Part shown: positions 1 to 10,170 of the stretch, piece after piece | Layout: each line of letters starts with the position of its first letter | How positions within the stretch are numbered: position 1 is the stretch's first letter | From: Bacteroidales bacterium UBA1715 | Lineage (GTDB): Bacteria; Bacteroidota; Bacteroidia; Bacteroidales; UBA1715 | Assembly (NCBI GenBank): GCA_002317135.1 | Contig: DCIX01000032.1 | Coordinates: 45,971-109,970, forward strand | Direction of reading: 5' to 3' | DNA length: 64,000 nt | Made by a program: the position numbers and the translations under genes | The notes under the pieces: model-generated | The model's database searches: none | What the model saw: only the letters and a program-made list of their open reading frames with translations | What the model was told of the DNA's origin: nothing

Positions 1-10
1 TTTAGGCACC

Positions 11-598
11 CTAAATTTTAAAGCCAATAGGTTTTCTTTCGTTTTTTTTATTTTTCTCTACTTGCAATTCTGCAAGAGTTTGATTTATTAACTCTAACTG
101 CATTGACGTATCTTCATTTATATCGTTTTGATCGTGAAGTACTTCTTCAATATAATCCTTAAGGCTATCTAGTTTCTGAGCCATTTGATTTACTTGCAAG
201 TTTTTAGCAACAACTACATCTGTATTCTGTTTTCGCAATAAAATAAAAGCACGCATTATATTTATATTCACCTGAATTGCAATTTCAGAATTCAAAACAC
301 TACTAAGCATTGCAACGCCTAATTCAGTAAATACAAATGGTAAATATCTTGTTCCGCCTCTTTTGTTTGAGGTCGCAATTTGCGACCTCAAACAATCAAA
401 CTCCTCTTCTGTAACAACAAACATTGCATCTAACGGAAACCGTGCAATATTTCGTTTAACTGCTTCCTTTAAGCGTTTGGTTTCAACTTGATACAAACTA
501 GCCAAATCCTTGTCAAGCATGACTCTTTGACCTCGCAATTCATAAATTTTAGTTCTAATACATTCAACTGTTAGTGGTTGGTTCTCTATTTCTGACAT
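11..598 (-). CDS. ORF6N domain-containing protein
   Basis: Predicted DNA-binding protein of 195 residues. The N-terminal ORF6N domain is recognisable from the run of [19 protein letters not shown] followed by [13 protein letters not shown] and the [13 protein letters not shown] segment, all typical of this family, which is found in phage and in many Bacteroidota chromosomes. The C-terminal third is polar and looks coiled-coil (about residues 125-185). A longer reading frame starts with GTG at 625, but that codon lies inside a perfect -7 promoter box (625-632), so the ATG at 598 is preferred. It stands alone downstream of the argG terminator; no phage genes are seen next to it. The target and physiological role are unknown. 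Confidence 0.8.
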   Translation of the reverse strand: MSEIENQPLTVECIRTKIYELRGQRVMLDKDLASLYQVETKRLKEAVKRNIARFPLDAMFVVTEEEFDCLRSQIATSNKRGGTRYLPFVFTELGVAMLSSVLNSEIAIQVNINIMRAFILLRKQNTDVVVAKNLQVNQMAQKLDSLKDYIEEVLHDQNDINEDTSMQLELINQTLAELQVEKNKKNERKPIGFKI

Positions 599-624
599 AT
601 CTGTATAATTTGTTTGCGGCTTCA

Positions 625-632
625 CAAATATA
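625..632 (-). promoter_or_regulatory. -7 promoter box of the ORF6N gene
   Basis: On the minus strand this reads TATATTTG, a full match to the Bacteroidota sigma-ABfr -7 consensus TAnnTTTG. It ends 26 bases before the chosen ATG. No convincing -33 TTTG was seen at the usual spacing. Confidence 0.5.
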
Positions 633-710
633 CATAAAGCTATTCATTTTCAATAATTTATTTCTTATACCAATTAGCAACAACTATAACTAAATCAATA
701 CAAATAAACA

Positions 711-746
711 AAAAACTCCTGACCGTTTCCAGCCAGGAGTTTTTTA
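711..746 (-). terminator. Intrinsic terminator after argG
   Basis: Inverted repeat AAAAACTCCTG / CAGGAGTTTTTT with a 12-base loop, A-rich on one side and T-rich on the other. It lies 19 bases past the argG stop codon, so it most likely ends the acetyltransferase-argG transcript. Confidence 0.8.
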
Positions 747-764
747 TAGAGAATAATCAGTCGA

Positions 765-1955
765 TTATTTTTCGCTAACCGATGTATATAATTTAATTTG
801 GTTTGAAAGAATCTTTGTAAATCCTTTAACATCTTCACCAGAGAATGCTGTATTAATTTCGCCATATTGAGCAAATTTAGCCTGCATCAAATCGTATTTA
901 GATTCGATACCAATTACCGTGAAATTGTAAGGTTTCAATTCAACGAATACTTTACCACAAACATGTGCTTGAGAACTTTCTAAATATTTTTCAATATCTC
1001 TCATCACTGGTTCTTGATATTGAGCTTCATGAAGCAACATACCATAGAAGTTTGCTAATTGTTCTTTCCAATATAATTGCCATTTTGTAAGGTTATGTTT
1101 TTCCAACATGTGATGTGCTTTTATAATCACCATTGGAGCAGCAGCTTCGAATGCCACACGACCTTTAATACCAATAATTGTATCACCAATGTGCATATCG
1201 CGACCAATTGCATATTTAGATGCAATACTGTTCAAATTCTTGATGATATCAACTGGATTTTCGTAGATAACACCATCCATTGCAACCAACTCACCTTTTT
1301 CGAAAACTAATTCGATTTTACGAGGTTCTTTTTCTTCTAATTGAGAAGGATATGCATATTCAGGAATTGTTTGTTCTGAATGAAGTGTTTCCTTTCCACC
1401 GATACTTGTTCCCCAAATACCTTTGTTAATTGAATATTCAGCTTTTTTCCAGTCAGAAACTATACCTTCTTTCTTCAAATATTCGATTTCGAATTCACGA
1501 GTAAGTTTTTCGTCGCGAACTGGAGTAAGAATTTCGATTTCTGGGCAAATTACATTGAATGCAAGGTCAAAACGAACTTGGTCGTTTCCTGCACCTGTAC
1601 TTCCGTGAATAATATAATCAGCTTTTACATCGCGTGCATATTGAGCCAAAGCAATTGCTTGGAAAATACGCTCAGAACTTACAGATAGCGGATATGTGTT
1701 GTTTTTAAGAATGTTTCCGAAAATCATATAACGGATACATTTCTTGTAGTATTCCGAAGAAATATCTATGCAAACATGTTTTGATACACCTAAGTTGAGT
1801 GCTTTTTCTTCAACAGTTTTCAATTCTTCTGCCGAAAAGCCACCTGTATTGATAATTACAGAATGAATGTTGTAGCCTTTTTCCTTGCTGTAATATTTTG
1901 CACAATATGAAGTATCCAAACCTCCACTGAATGCAAGTACTGCTGTTTTTGCCAT
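765..1955 (-). CDS. argG: Argininosuccinate synthase
   Basis: Joins citrulline and aspartate with ATP to form argininosuccinate, the penultimate step of arginine synthesis, in the cytoplasm. The 396-residue length is normal for the family. The N-terminal ATP-pyrophosphatase P-loop LAFSGGLDTSYCAKYY is intact, and the central STGAGNDQVRFD and IWGTSIGG motifs are present. The gene follows an acetyltransferase with an 18-base gap on the same strand and is closed by an intrinsic terminator, so the two probably form a short arginine operon. No argH, argC or argD is nearby. Confidence 0.95.
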   Translation of the reverse strand: MAKTAVLAFSGGLDTSYCAKYYSKEKGYNIHSVIINTGGFSAEELKTVEEKALNLGVSKHVCIDISSEYYKKCIRYMIFGNILKNNTYPLSVSSERIFQAIALAQYARDVKADYIIHGSTGAGNDQVRFDLAFNVICPEIEILTPVRDEKLTREFEIEYLKKEGIVSDWKKAEYSINKGIWGTSIGGKETLHSEQTIPEYAYPSQLEEKEPRKIELVFEKGELVAMDGVIYENPVDIIKNLNSIASKYAIGRDMHIGDTIIGIKGRVAFEAAAPMVIIKAHHMLEKHNLTKWQLYWKEQLANFYGMLLHEAQYQEPVMRDIEKYLESSQAHVCGKVFVELKPYNFTVIGIESKYDLMQAKFAQYGEINTAFSGEDVKGFTKILSNQIKLYTSVSEK

Positions 1956-1973
1956 AATATATTTTATTTAAAA

Positions 1974-2516
1974 CTATTTTTTTGCTTTTGGATCGAAGAC
2001 CATACCAGTACATAAACAGTTGGTTCTTCCTGTTCTTTCTAAAATATCGTAGTTCGCACACGATTCACAACCTTTCCAGAATGCGTCATCGTCAGTTAGA
2101 TGCACATAATTTACAGGCACATAACCCAAACTTGTGTTAATTTTCATAACAGCTTCGCTTGTTGTCAAACCAAAAATCTTTGCGTCTGGGAACAAATCTC
2201 TCGAAAGATTAAATGCTTCTTGCTTAATTCTTGTAGCCAAACCTTGACCACGGAATTTTGGATTTACAATCAATCCAGAATTTGCAACAAACTGTCCGTG
2301 TTGCCAAGTTTCCACATAACAAAAACCTGCAATTTCATCGTTTTCGGCAAAAGCAATCACACCTTTACCTTCACGCATTTTCGAAATTATATAATTGGGT
2401 GTACGCTGAGCCAATCCGGAATTTTTCGATTTCGAAGCCTGGTAAATCAAGTCAGAAATGGCTTGTGCATATTTTTCGTGTTCGCTATTTGCACGAACTA
2501 CTCGTATCTCACTCAT
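1974..2516 (-). CDS. GNAT-family N-acetyltransferase, possible N-acetylglutamate synthase
   Basis: Acetyl-CoA-dependent N-acetyltransferase of 180 residues. The GNAT fold is supported by the beta-4/acetyl-CoA loop region LIVNPKFRGQGLATRIKQEA (R/Q-x-x-G-x-G/A type) and a following helix; the C-terminal portion carries several cysteines (FWKGCESCANYD and NCLC) which might bind metal. It is 18 bases upstream of argG, a position compatible with the first step of arginine synthesis (glutamate acetylation), but substrate is inferred from context only. The ATG at 2516 gives the usual start MSEIRVVRAN; the longer frame to 2537 begins with a non-ATG codon. Confidence 0.75.
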   Translation of the reverse strand: MSEIRVVRANSEHEKYAQAISDLIYQASKSKNSGLAQRTPNYIISKMREGKGVIAFAENDEIAGFCYVETWQHGQFVANSGLIVNPKFRGQGLATRIKQEAFNLSRDLFPDAKIFGLTTSEAVMKINTSLGYVPVNYVHLTDDDAFWKGCESCANYDILERTGRTNCLCTGMVFDPKAKK

Positions 2517-2653
2517 AATATTTATTTGTATTTGCAAAAATCTAAAAAAAAACGGAATTTATTATGCTTCTATCTAAAATAATTCGGGAATATGACATGT
2601 AAAAATTATATCTGGAAATTATTTTTTGCATTTCAATTAAAAAAAACGACCAA

Positions 2654-2687
2654 TTTGCTCTCTATTTATTTGAAACTCGTACTTTTG
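2654..2687 (+). promoter_or_regulatory. Promoter of glgB
   Basis: TTTG at 2654-2657 and TACTTTTG at 2680-2687 are separated by 22 bases, close to the Bacteroidota -33/-7 arrangement. The -7 box ends 19 bases before the glgB ATG. Confidence 0.55.
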
Positions 2688-2706
2688 ACCCATCAAGATT
2701 TCAGAT

Positions 2707-4701
2707 ATGAAGATTCCTTCCTATGTAGAAAACGACCCTTGGTTAAAACCGTTTGCGTCGGAGATTGTCAGTCGTTTAGAGTATATCGAATCAAAGAAGA
2801 ATACTCTGCTTGCTAATAATAGCAGTTTGGAATCTTTTGCCAACGGACATTTATACTTTGGTTGCCATAAAACAGAAGATTGTTGGATTTTCCGTGAATG
2901 GGCTCCAAATGCAACCAGCGTTTGTCTTGTTGGAACTTTTTCTGATTGGGAAGAACGTGTTGAATTTGTTTTCGAAGAAAAAGATAACTGTTGGGAATTG
3001 ATTGTTCCCCTAAACAGAATTCATCACGGTGATTTATATAAGCTTTCTATTTATTGGAAAGGCGGACAAGGATATAGAATTCCTGCATGGACACATCGAG
3101 TTGTTCAAGATGAACAAACTAAGATGTTCAATGCACAAATTTGGGATGTTGAGCCATATCAATGGAAAAATCCTCTTCCTGTCATAAATCAAGCGCCTCT
3201 AATTTACGAAGCACATATTGGTATGGCAACCGAAGAATACAAGGTTGGCACATACGCTGAATTCACAAAAAATATTTTACCTCAAATCAAAGAATCTGGC
3301 TACAATACCGTTCAGTTGATGGCTATACAGGAACACCCTTATTATGGTTCGTTTGGCTATCATGTTTCGAGTTTCTTTGCTCCTTCATCGCGTTTTGGTA
3401 CGCCCGAGGAATTAAAAGAATTAATCGACACAGCACATGGAATGGGTATGCGTGTTGTCATGGATTTAATTCATTCTCACGCAGTTAAGAATACGGTCGA
3501 AGGTTTGGGGAAATACGACGGAACCGATTACCAATTTTTCCATAAAGGTGAAAAAGGTACTCATTCTGCATGGGATTCAAAATGTTTTAATTACGGGAAA
3601 GGCGAAGTTCTTCATTTCTTATTGTCAAACTGTAAATATTGGTTGACAGAATTCAATTTTGATGGTTTCCGCTTCGACGGCATCACAAGTATGATGTACT
3701 GGGATCACGGATTGGGCCGTGCATTCGATTGCTACGAACGATATTTTGACGGCAACGAAGACATTGATGCCTTAGCCTACTTGGCTTTGGCCAATGGAGT
3801 TATACACGAAGTAAAACCTTCTGCTATAACTATTGCCGAAGATATGAGCGGTATGCCTGGTCTTGGTGTTGCTCTTACCGATGGCGGTTATGGTTTTGAC
3901 TACCGCTTGTCTATGGGAGTTCCAGACTATTGGATTAAGCTATTGAAAGAATACCGTGACGAAGACTGGCAAGTTGGTAATATGTATTATGAACTAACCC
4001 AATCACGCATTGACGAAAAAGTTATTTCGTATGCCGAATCCCACGACCAAGCATTGGTTGGCGACAAAACGATTGCCTTCCGCTTAATGGACAAGGAAAT
4101 GTATAACTCCATGCATGTTGCAATTCCTAGTCTTGTAATAGACCGTGGTATGGCTCTTCATAAAGAAATTCGTCTTATGACGATTGCCACAGCACCGAAT
4201 GGTTACCTAAACTTCATGGGAAACGAATTCGGTCATCCAGAATGGATAGATTTTCCACGTGAAGGTAATGGTTGGTCGTATCATTACGCCCGCCGACAAT
4301 GGCACTTAAAAACAGACGAAAACCTTCGCTATAAATTCCTTGACATTTTTGATAAAGATATGATAGGATTGATTAACAAACATCCTCATTTCTTTGACAA
4401 AAAAGCGAATTTTATACACGACAACAATAAGGATCAAATCGTTGCATTTGAACGCGATGGTCTATATTTCGTATTCTCCTTCAACCCTACCAAATCGTTC
4501 GAAGGATACGGAATTGCCATGCCCGAAGGTGAATATAAAATCGTTCTTACCAACGACTCGCTTAAATATGGCGGTTTAATGAGAATTGACGAAACATTAA
4601 GCTACTTCTCTCTCCCTGTAGACGAAGGAATGTACGCAGAACATTATTTGCAAATGTATATTCCCAACCATACGGTTATCGTATTTGAAAAATGTAAGTA
4701 A
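2707..4701 (+). CDS. glgB: 1,4-alpha-glucan branching enzyme (GH13)
   Basis: Introduces alpha-1,6 branches into glycogen. The 664-residue protein has an N-terminal CBM48-like beta domain (FREWAPNATSVCLVGTFSDW), a GH13 catalytic barrel and a C-terminal all-beta domain. Catalytic landmarks are visible: the nucleophile Asp in FDGFRFDGITSMMYWDHG, the acid Glu in ITIAEDMSGMPG and the transition-state Asp in AESHDQALVGD. The sequence resembles the eukaryote-type branching enzymes (GH13_8) that many Bacteroidota carry rather than the enterobacterial type. It is a single-gene unit with its own promoter; it converges on the unknown gene at 4720 with only 18 bases between and no visible terminator. No other glycogen genes are in the window. 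Confidence 0.93.
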   Translation: MKIPSYVENDPWLKPFASEIVSRLEYIESKKNTLLANNSSLESFANGHLYFGCHKTEDCWIFREWAPNATSVCLVGTFSDWEERVEFVFEEKDNCWELIVPLNRIHHGDLYKLSIYWKGGQGYRIPAWTHRVVQDEQTKMFNAQIWDVEPYQWKNPLPVINQAPLIYEAHIGMATEEYKVGTYAEFTKNILPQIKESGYNTVQLMAIQEHPYYGSFGYHVSSFFAPSSRFGTPEELKELIDTAHGMGMRVVMDLIHSHAVKNTVEGLGKYDGTDYQFFHKGEKGTHSAWDSKCFNYGKGEVLHFLLSNCKYWLTEFNFDGFRFDGITSMMYWDHGLGRAFDCYERYFDGNEDIDALAYLALANGVIHEVKPSAITIAEDMSGMPGLGVALTDGGYGFDYRLSMGVPDYWIKLLKEYRDEDWQVGNMYYELTQSRIDEKVISYAESHDQALVGDKTIAFRLMDKEMYNSMHVAIPSLVIDRGMALHKEIRLMTIATAPNGYLNFMGNEFGHPEWIDFPREGNGWSYHYARRQWHLKTDENLRYKFLDIFDKDMIGLINKHPHFFDKKANFIHDNNKDQIVAFERDGLYFVFSFNPTKSFEGYGIAMPEGEYKIVLTNDSLKYGGLMRIDETLSYFSLPVDEGMYAEHYLQMYIPNHTVIVFEKCK

Positions 4702-4719
4702 AGCAAGGATGAAATGCAA

Positions 4720-5880
4720 CTATCGCATCATATTACCATGAAAAGCACTAATATTAAAAATATAAGTTGTTTCTAGTCCCCAAGACATTACTTTCCCATA
4801 ATCCTTATCTCGTTGATATTGTATATAAGGACATAATCTTAAACTATTTCCTCCAGCAAGTCCGTCAAGTAAATTGACAAAAGAGAAACAATGTAAATTT
4901 GCAGAGACCCCCAATCGAAATGCTAAAAAATCAACCTCTCCATTTTTATTTTTGTCAGAACTTGTGTAATAAACACATCCAAGAGAAATAACAGGACCAA
5001 CGGAAACATATTTATTATCGATTATTTTCCTTTCATATTGGAGTGCCAAATAATTTGAGAGTATTTTTTCATTAACATTTATAGTGTCATCCTCTGTTGC
5101 AATCATAGTTTGTTTACTTATACCCCTTTGTCCTAATGTTAATGACATACCATAGCTATTTCGCCTAGAATAAAAATTCATTCCCATAAGAAAAGTACCA
5201 ATTCGTTCTGCATCAAACACTGTATTCGTAGTCGGATAAAAATGAGAACATGCTCCCATAACAATCTCAAATCCACGTGGCACCGAATAATAGCCATAAT
5301 TAATATTTTTTATAGAATCAGTTACCGATATGGAAGTTAACTCTTGCTTAACATAATTATAAAATGCATCAACAGTATCTTTAATTGTACCATTACTAGA
5401 GTTTGCATAAAAATCTTTTATTTCTTTTGATTTGTTAATTTGATATCCGTAATAACCCAAAATGTCATATCTACTATTTCCTCCTAATGTTTTAGAATAA
5501 TCTAAAGTCGCTTTTCTACAATTCAATTCACGATAGTCAAATAATGTTTGACGAAATTTAAGATTACAATCTGTCTTTAGAGAGTCGTCCACATACGAGT
5601 CATAAAGAAAAATGACAGGAGTCACTGTCCAATAAGAAAATTTTGTCGGCCATTTCATTACTTTTTCTTGGTGCTGATCATAACCTAAATGCATACCAAA
5701 ACAAAATGTTGTATCATCTTCAGTTCCATGAAAGTCCTTCCAAGATAGTTCCTCTTCATCACTCCAATAGCGAAAAACGTCATTTATCTGTGCCATTGTT
5801 GAATTTGCGATTAAAGCAAAAAGTAAAACGCATAAAAAATATACAAAGGAATGTTTAAATATAAGTTTCACATTTATCAT
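4720..5880 (-). CDS. Exported protein of unknown function
   Basis: I do not recognise this 386-residue protein. The ATG at 5880 gives a clear signal peptide (basic start, then VYFLCVLLFALIANSTMAQ with likely cleavage after MAQ). The rest is rich in aromatic and polar residues with many short alternating stretches such as YVSVGPVISLGCVYY and SANLHCFSFVNLL, which suggests beta structure and possibly an outer-membrane barrel, but the last residue is not the aromatic residue usual for barrels. The longer frame to 5961 would put 27 extra residues before the signal peptide and is rejected. It stands alone between glgB and the ilv terminator. Confidence 0.6.
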   Translation of the reverse strand: MINVKLIFKHSFVYFLCVLLFALIANSTMAQINDVFRYWSDEEELSWKDFHGTEDDTTFCFGMHLGYDQHQEKVMKWPTKFSYWTVTPVIFLYDSYVDDSLKTDCNLKFRQTLFDYRELNCRKATLDYSKTLGGNSRYDILGYYGYQINKSKEIKDFYANSSNGTIKDTVDAFYNYVKQELTSISVTDSIKNINYGYYSVPRGFEIVMGACSHFYPTTNTVFDAERIGTFLMGMNFYSRRNSYGMSLTLGQRGISKQTMIATEDDTINVNEKILSNYLALQYERKIIDNKYVSVGPVISLGCVYYTSSDKNKNGEVDFLAFRLGVSANLHCFSFVNLLDGLAGGNSLRLCPYIQYQRDKDYGKVMSWGLETTYIFNISAFHGNMMR

Positions 5881-5951
5881 ATAACAGACAATTTTTTTCT
5901 TTAAATCAACAAAAAATAGATTACTCCATTTTATAATAATAGCCAAATAAT

Positions 5952-5975
5952 AAAAAAGCAAACATAAGTTTGCTT
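5952..5975 (-). terminator. Terminator of the ilvDBH operon
   Basis: AAGCAAAC / GTTTGCTT stem with a 4-base loop, followed on the minus strand by a run of six T. It lies 17 bases past the ilvH stop, so the operon ends there with no ilvC. Confidence 0.75.
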
Positions 5976-5992
5976 CTTTATTTTAATATTTT

Positions 5993-6547
5993 TTATTTAT
6001 CCAAAGTATAAAAATAACTATTGTTCTTATCGTCCATATATTCATCCAATGTTTTCATTGGTTTGGTAATGATTACACGACCTGAGCGGATGAATTCTAA
6101 AATTCCAAGCGGACGAAGTTTTTCCAACAAATCTTGTGTTTGCTGAGCCGTACCGGTTTTTTCTATCACAAAATATTCTTGCTGCATATCTAAAATACGA
6201 GCATTATTTTCACGGATAAAACGACCCATATTTATCATTTTTATTGCAGACATTGGCATTTTATACAATGCAAGTTCTTGTGCAATAAGTTGCTCTTCTT
6301 CGTAGTAGAATGCCTTAATAACTTCTACAAGTTTATCTATTTGACTTACAACTTTCTCAACCATAGATTTTGTTGAATTTACCACAATAGTAAAACTATG
6401 GATACCCTTAATCTGTGATTCCGAAACAGTTAAACTTTCAATATTGATTTTTCGACGTGTAAAAACAATAGTGATTTTATTCAACAAACCAATATGGTTT
6501 TCTGTGAATGCCGTAATTGTATATAGTTTCTTCTCTTCCATACTCAT
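5993..6547 (-). CDS. ilvH: Acetolactate synthase small (regulatory) subunit
   Basis: Regulatory subunit of acetohydroxyacid synthase, which binds branched-chain amino acids and activates the large subunit. The 184-residue protein begins with an ACT domain (LYTITAFTENHIGLLNKITIVFTRRKINIESLTV), followed by the usual C-terminal half (residues about 80-170, LALYKM...GILEFIRSGRVIITK). The ATG at 6547 overlaps the ilvB stop by one base (TAATG), consistent with translational coupling; a second in-frame ATG lies at 6541. It is the last gene before the operon terminator. Confidence 0.93.
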   Translation of the reverse strand: MSMEEKKLYTITAFTENHIGLLNKITIVFTRRKINIESLTVSESQIKGIHSFTIVVNSTKSMVEKVVSQIDKLVEVIKAFYYEEEQLIAQELALYKMPMSAIKMINMGRFIRENNARILDMQQEYFVIEKTGTAQQTQDLLEKLRPLGILEFIRSGRVIITKPMKTLDEYMDDKNNSYFYTLDK

Positions 6548-8229
6548 TATTTTAATTTCATTTCAGAAACACCTGCTCCTGGTTCTACCATAGGTAGAAT
6601 ATTTTCTTCTGGTTCTATTGCAACTTCAAGTACATAGGGTTTGTCGTCAGCCAACATTTCGTCTATTGCAGCAGACAAGTCTTTACGTTCTACAACACGC
6701 TTACTTGCAACTTTCCAACCTTTTGCAATTGTGACAAAATCTGGACCTGCAATATCTACGAATGAATAACGACCACCAAAGAACATTTCTTGCCATTGGC
6801 GAACATTTCCAAGATATGTATTATTTAAAAGAACTATCTTCAAACCAATGTTGTTTGCCGACATTGTACCAAGTTCTTGTGCTGTCATTTGGAAACCACC
6901 ATCACCGACAAATGTAATTACTTGTTTTTCTGGACGTGCGACCTTTGCTCCAACCCCAGCAGGAATGCCATACCCCATAGTTCCCAAGCCACCAGATGTA
7001 AGAATTTCCGAGCCTTGTTTGAATTTATAGTAACGACAAGCTGCCATTTGGTTTTGTCCAACATCGGTTACAACTATAGCCGAGCCTTTTGTTTTCTCAG
7101 AAATCAAATTGATTACCTCACCCATTTTTATATCTCCCGATTTTGGATGAATAGCCTTTTCTATGACTTCTTCATTTTCAATCTGTTGCAATGGTTTGAA
7201 ACTATCAATCCAATCTTTATGGTTCGCTGGTTTTACCGATTTACTCAATGCATCCAAAGCAGTTTTTGCATCGCAATTAATTGAAATACAAGGATTAATT
7301 ATTTTTCCTATTTCTGCTTGATCGATTTCAATATGAATAATTTTCGCCTGTTTTGCATACTTATTCAAATTACCTGTAACACGGCTATCAAAACGAAGTC
7401 CAACACCGATAATCACATCTGCTTCGTTTGTTTTTAGGTTTACAGCATAACTTCCATGCATACCAAGCATACCAACATAGTTTGGATGATCATTATCCAT
7501 ACCATTCAAATTCATTATTGTAGATGCAACCGGAATACCAGCTTTTTCAGATAATACTGCCAATTCTTTCTGAGCACGACTCAAACTAACTCCGTGACCA
7601 GCAAGGATAAGAGGTTTTTCAGCACTATTAATCAATTCTACTGCTTTTTGAACATCGTCTTCGTTCAATTTCGGATATGGATAGTAACCACGAACATACG
7701 TACAAGGAGTGTATTTCGTAAAATTACATTCATTCACCAAAGCATCTTTGGTAATATCAATCAAAATCGGTCCAGGACGACCAGTTTGTGCCAAATAAAA
7801 CGCTTTCGCTATTATTTCTGGAATTTCGTCAGCCGAAGTTATTTGGTAATTCCATTTAGTAATAGGCATAGTAACACCTATAATATCAACTTCTTGGAAT
7901 TCGTCCGTTCCCAACGATTTTGATACGACTTGCGCTGTTATTGCAATGATTGGAGTCGAATCAATCATTGCATCGGCAATACCTGTCACCAAATTTGTAG
8001 CACCTGGACCTGATGTTGCCATACAAACACCGACCTTTCCCGTAGCTCTGGCAAAACCTTGAGCTGCATGCACGGCACCTTGTTCATGGCGTGTTAAAAT
8101 ATGATTAATTTTATCTCCGTAATAATATAATTTATCATACAAAGGCATAATAGTTCCGCCCGGATACCCGAAAACAGTTTTTACACCTTCTTGTAATAAA
8201 CATTGTAATAAAGCTTCTGCGCCTGTCAT
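6547..8229 (-). CDS. ilvB: Acetolactate synthase large (catalytic) subunit
   Basis: Thiamine-diphosphate enzyme that condenses two pyruvates, or pyruvate and 2-oxobutyrate, in valine/leucine and isoleucine synthesis. The 560-residue protein has the three expected domains: N-terminal TPP PYR domain with VFGYPGGTIMP and the catalytic Glu in LTRHEQGAVHAAQGFARA, the central FAD-binding domain, and the C-terminal TPP PP domain with the metal-binding GDGGFQMTAQELGTM...NN motif. It follows ilvD with a 66-base gap that holds a perfect hairpin and overlaps ilvH by one base. Confidence 0.96.
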   Translation of the reverse strand: MTGAEALLQCLLQEGVKTVFGYPGGTIMPLYDKLYYYGDKINHILTRHEQGAVHAAQGFARATGKVGVCMATSGPGATNLVTGIADAMIDSTPIIAITAQVVSKSLGTDEFQEVDIIGVTMPITKWNYQITSADEIPEIIAKAFYLAQTGRPGPILIDITKDALVNECNFTKYTPCTYVRGYYPYPKLNEDDVQKAVELINSAEKPLILAGHGVSLSRAQKELAVLSEKAGIPVASTIMNLNGMDNDHPNYVGMLGMHGSYAVNLKTNEADVIIGVGLRFDSRVTGNLNKYAKQAKIIHIEIDQAEIGKIINPCISINCDAKTALDALSKSVKPANHKDWIDSFKPLQQIENEEVIEKAIHPKSGDIKMGEVINLISEKTKGSAIVVTDVGQNQMAACRYYKFKQGSEILTSGGLGTMGYGIPAGVGAKVARPEKQVITFVGDGGFQMTAQELGTMSANNIGLKIVLLNNTYLGNVRQWQEMFFGGRYSFVDIAGPDFVTIAKGWKVASKRVVERKDLSAAIDEMLADDKPYVLEVAIEPEENILPMVEPGAGVSEMKLK

Positions 8230-8260
8230 ATTAAATGAATATTGGTTTATATTTTTTAAT

Positions 8261-8287
8261 AGAGACGTGATTTTCCACCACGTCTCT
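8261..8287 (-). repeat. Palindromic GAGACG hairpin between ilvD and ilvB
   Basis: AGAGACGTG (8261-8269) pairs perfectly with CACGTCTCT (8279-8287) across a 9-base loop. There is no T-run after it on either strand, so it is unlikely to be an intrinsic terminator. It begins 8 bases after the ilvD stop and could protect the ilvD 3' end or be a copy of a dispersed palindrome; a related hairpin lies at 11974-11997. Confidence 0.6.
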
Positions 8288-8295
8288 ACTGAAAT

Positions 8296-10125
8296 TTATT
8301 CTATTACACGTACACCACCAAGATCTGCTGATGCAACATTTTGAGCATATACTTTCAAAGAATTTGGAACAAAACGTTCTCTGTTTGGTTTGAATGCCAA
8401 TTTACCTTTTGCCAATTCTTCTTTTCTACGATTTTCTAATTCTTCATCAGAAATTAAAAGTTCTACTTTTCGATTTGGTATATCGAACAAAATTTGGTCG
8501 CCATTACGAACTAAACCGATTTCTCCACCACTAGCAGCTTCTGGAGAAACGTGTCCAATTGAAAGACCTGATGTTCCACCAGAGAAACGACCGTCAGTAA
8601 TCAATGCACATGCTTTTCCAAGATGTTTTGATTTCAAATATGAAGTTGGATATAACATTTCTTGCATACCAGGACCACCTTTAGGGCCTTCATATATAAT
8701 TACAACAACATCACCTGCTTGGATTTCATCTTTGATAATTGCATCGCATGCATCTTCTTGAGAATGATACACTTTAGCATTTCCTTTGAATGTAAACAAT
8801 GATTCATCTACACCTGCTACCTTAACAATACATCCTTCTTTTGCAATGTTACCGAAAAGAACTGCAAGACCGCCATCTTTTGTGTAAGCGTGGTCGATAT
8901 CACGGATACAACCTTCCGCACGGTCTTTGTCAAATTCTTTATACATAGTGTTTTGAGAACCCATTTTTGTAGTTCTATCACCTTTTGGTGCACTCTTATA
9001 GATTTCTGTAAGATTAGCATCTGCAGAGCTACGAAGAATATCGTAAGTATTCAAAGCTTCAGCCAACGTCATACCATCAACACGGCGAACACTTGTATCA
9101 AGAAGACCTTTTTGATCAAGAACGCCAAGAATACCCATAACACCACCTGCACGGTTTACATCTTCAATATGATATTTCTTAGTATTTGGAGCAACTTTAC
9201 AAACACATGGAACCTGACGAGATAATTGATCTATATCCTTCATTTTGAATTCCACACCTGCTTCGTGAGCAACAGCCAACAAGTGAAGAACTGTATTTGA
9301 AGAACCACCCATGGCTATATCCATCTTCATTGAGTTCAAGAAAGCCGCACGAGTTGCAATTGAACGTGGAAGTACTGAAGTATCTCCTTCTTCGTAATAT
9401 TTCTTTGTATTTGCTACGATTTGTTTTGCTGCACGAACAAACAAATTTTCTCTGTTTACGTGAGTAGAAACGATACTACCATTTCCTGGCAACGACAAAC
9501 CTAATGCTTCAGTCAAGCAGTTCATTGAGTTTGCGGTAAACATACCTGAGCAAGAGCCACAAGTAGGACACGCATTCTTTTCAACAGCATCAAGAGTTGC
9601 ATCATCAACATTTGAGTCTAATGCCATAACCATAGCGTCAATCAAATCGTATTTTTCTTTATTGATAACGCCGGCTTCCATCGGACCACCAGAAACAAAA
9701 ATTGTAGGAATATTCAAACGCATTGCTGCAATCAACATACCTGGAGTAATTTTATCGCAGTTGCTGATGCAAACAAGAGCGTCAACTTTATGCGCATTAC
9801 ACATATACTCAACACTGTCGGCAATAATTTCACGAGAAGGTAGCGAATAAAGCATACCTGTGTGCCCCATAGCGATTCCATCGTCGATGGCAATAGTATT
9901 GAATTCTGCTGCGAAACAACCTTCAGCTTCAATTGCAGCCTTTACCTTTTGACCAATTTCGTGTAGATGAACATGACCAGGAACCAATTGAGTGAATGAG
10001 TTTGCAATAGCAATAATTGGTTTACCAATTTGTTCTTCTTTCATTCCATTTGCACGCCATAGGCTTCGTGCACCAGCCATCAATCTTCCTTGTGTTGATG
10101 TTTCACTTCTTAAAGGGAATCCCAT
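8296..10125 (-). CDS. ilvD: Dihydroxy-acid dehydratase
   Basis: Dehydrates 2,3-dihydroxy-isovalerate and 2,3-dihydroxy-3-methylvalerate to the 2-oxo acids that are transaminated to valine and isoleucine. The 609-residue length fits the IlvD/Edd family. Iron-sulfur cluster ligands are visible in [11 protein letters not shown] and [17 protein letters not shown], along with the late motif [22 protein letters not shown]. First structural gene of ilvD-ilvB-ilvH, downstream of an attenuator with a leader peptide (10171-10281), so expression is probably set by charged branched-chain tRNA levels. Confidence 0.96.
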   Translation of the reverse strand: MGFPLRSETSTQGRLMAGARSLWRANGMKEEQIGKPIIAIANSFTQLVPGHVHLHEIGQKVKAAIEAEGCFAAEFNTIAIDDGIAMGHTGMLYSLPSREIIADSVEYMCNAHKVDALVCISNCDKITPGMLIAAMRLNIPTIFVSGGPMEAGVINKEKYDLIDAMVMALDSNVDDATLDAVEKNACPTCGSCSGMFTANSMNCLTEALGLSLPGNGSIVSTHVNRENLFVRAAKQIVANTKKYYEEGDTSVLPRSIATRAAFLNSMKMDIAMGGSSNTVLHLLAVAHEAGVEFKMKDIDQLSRQVPCVCKVAPNTKKYHIEDVNRAGGVMGILGVLDQKGLLDTSVRRVDGMTLAEALNTYDILRSSADANLTEIYKSAPKGDRTTKMGSQNTMYKEFDKDRAEGCIRDIDHAYTKDGGLAVLFGNIAKEGCIVKVAGVDESLFTFKGNAKVYHSQEDACDAIIKDEIQAGDVVVIIYEGPKGGPGMQEMLYPTSYLKSKHLGKACALITDGRFSGGTSGLSIGHVSPEAASGGEIGLVRNGDQILFDIPNRKVELLISDEELENRRKEELAKGKLAFKPNRERFVPNSLKVYAQNVASADLGGVRVIE

Positions 10126-10170
10126 TGTGTTTAATTTTTAAGTTCTTTATATAAATCCATGCTTTTCAAA

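Noticed and set aside
2517..2650. Possible arginine leader peptide upstream of the acetyltransferase-argG pair
   Set aside because: A 29-codon frame is present but is not Arg-rich and no exclusive hairpins follow it.
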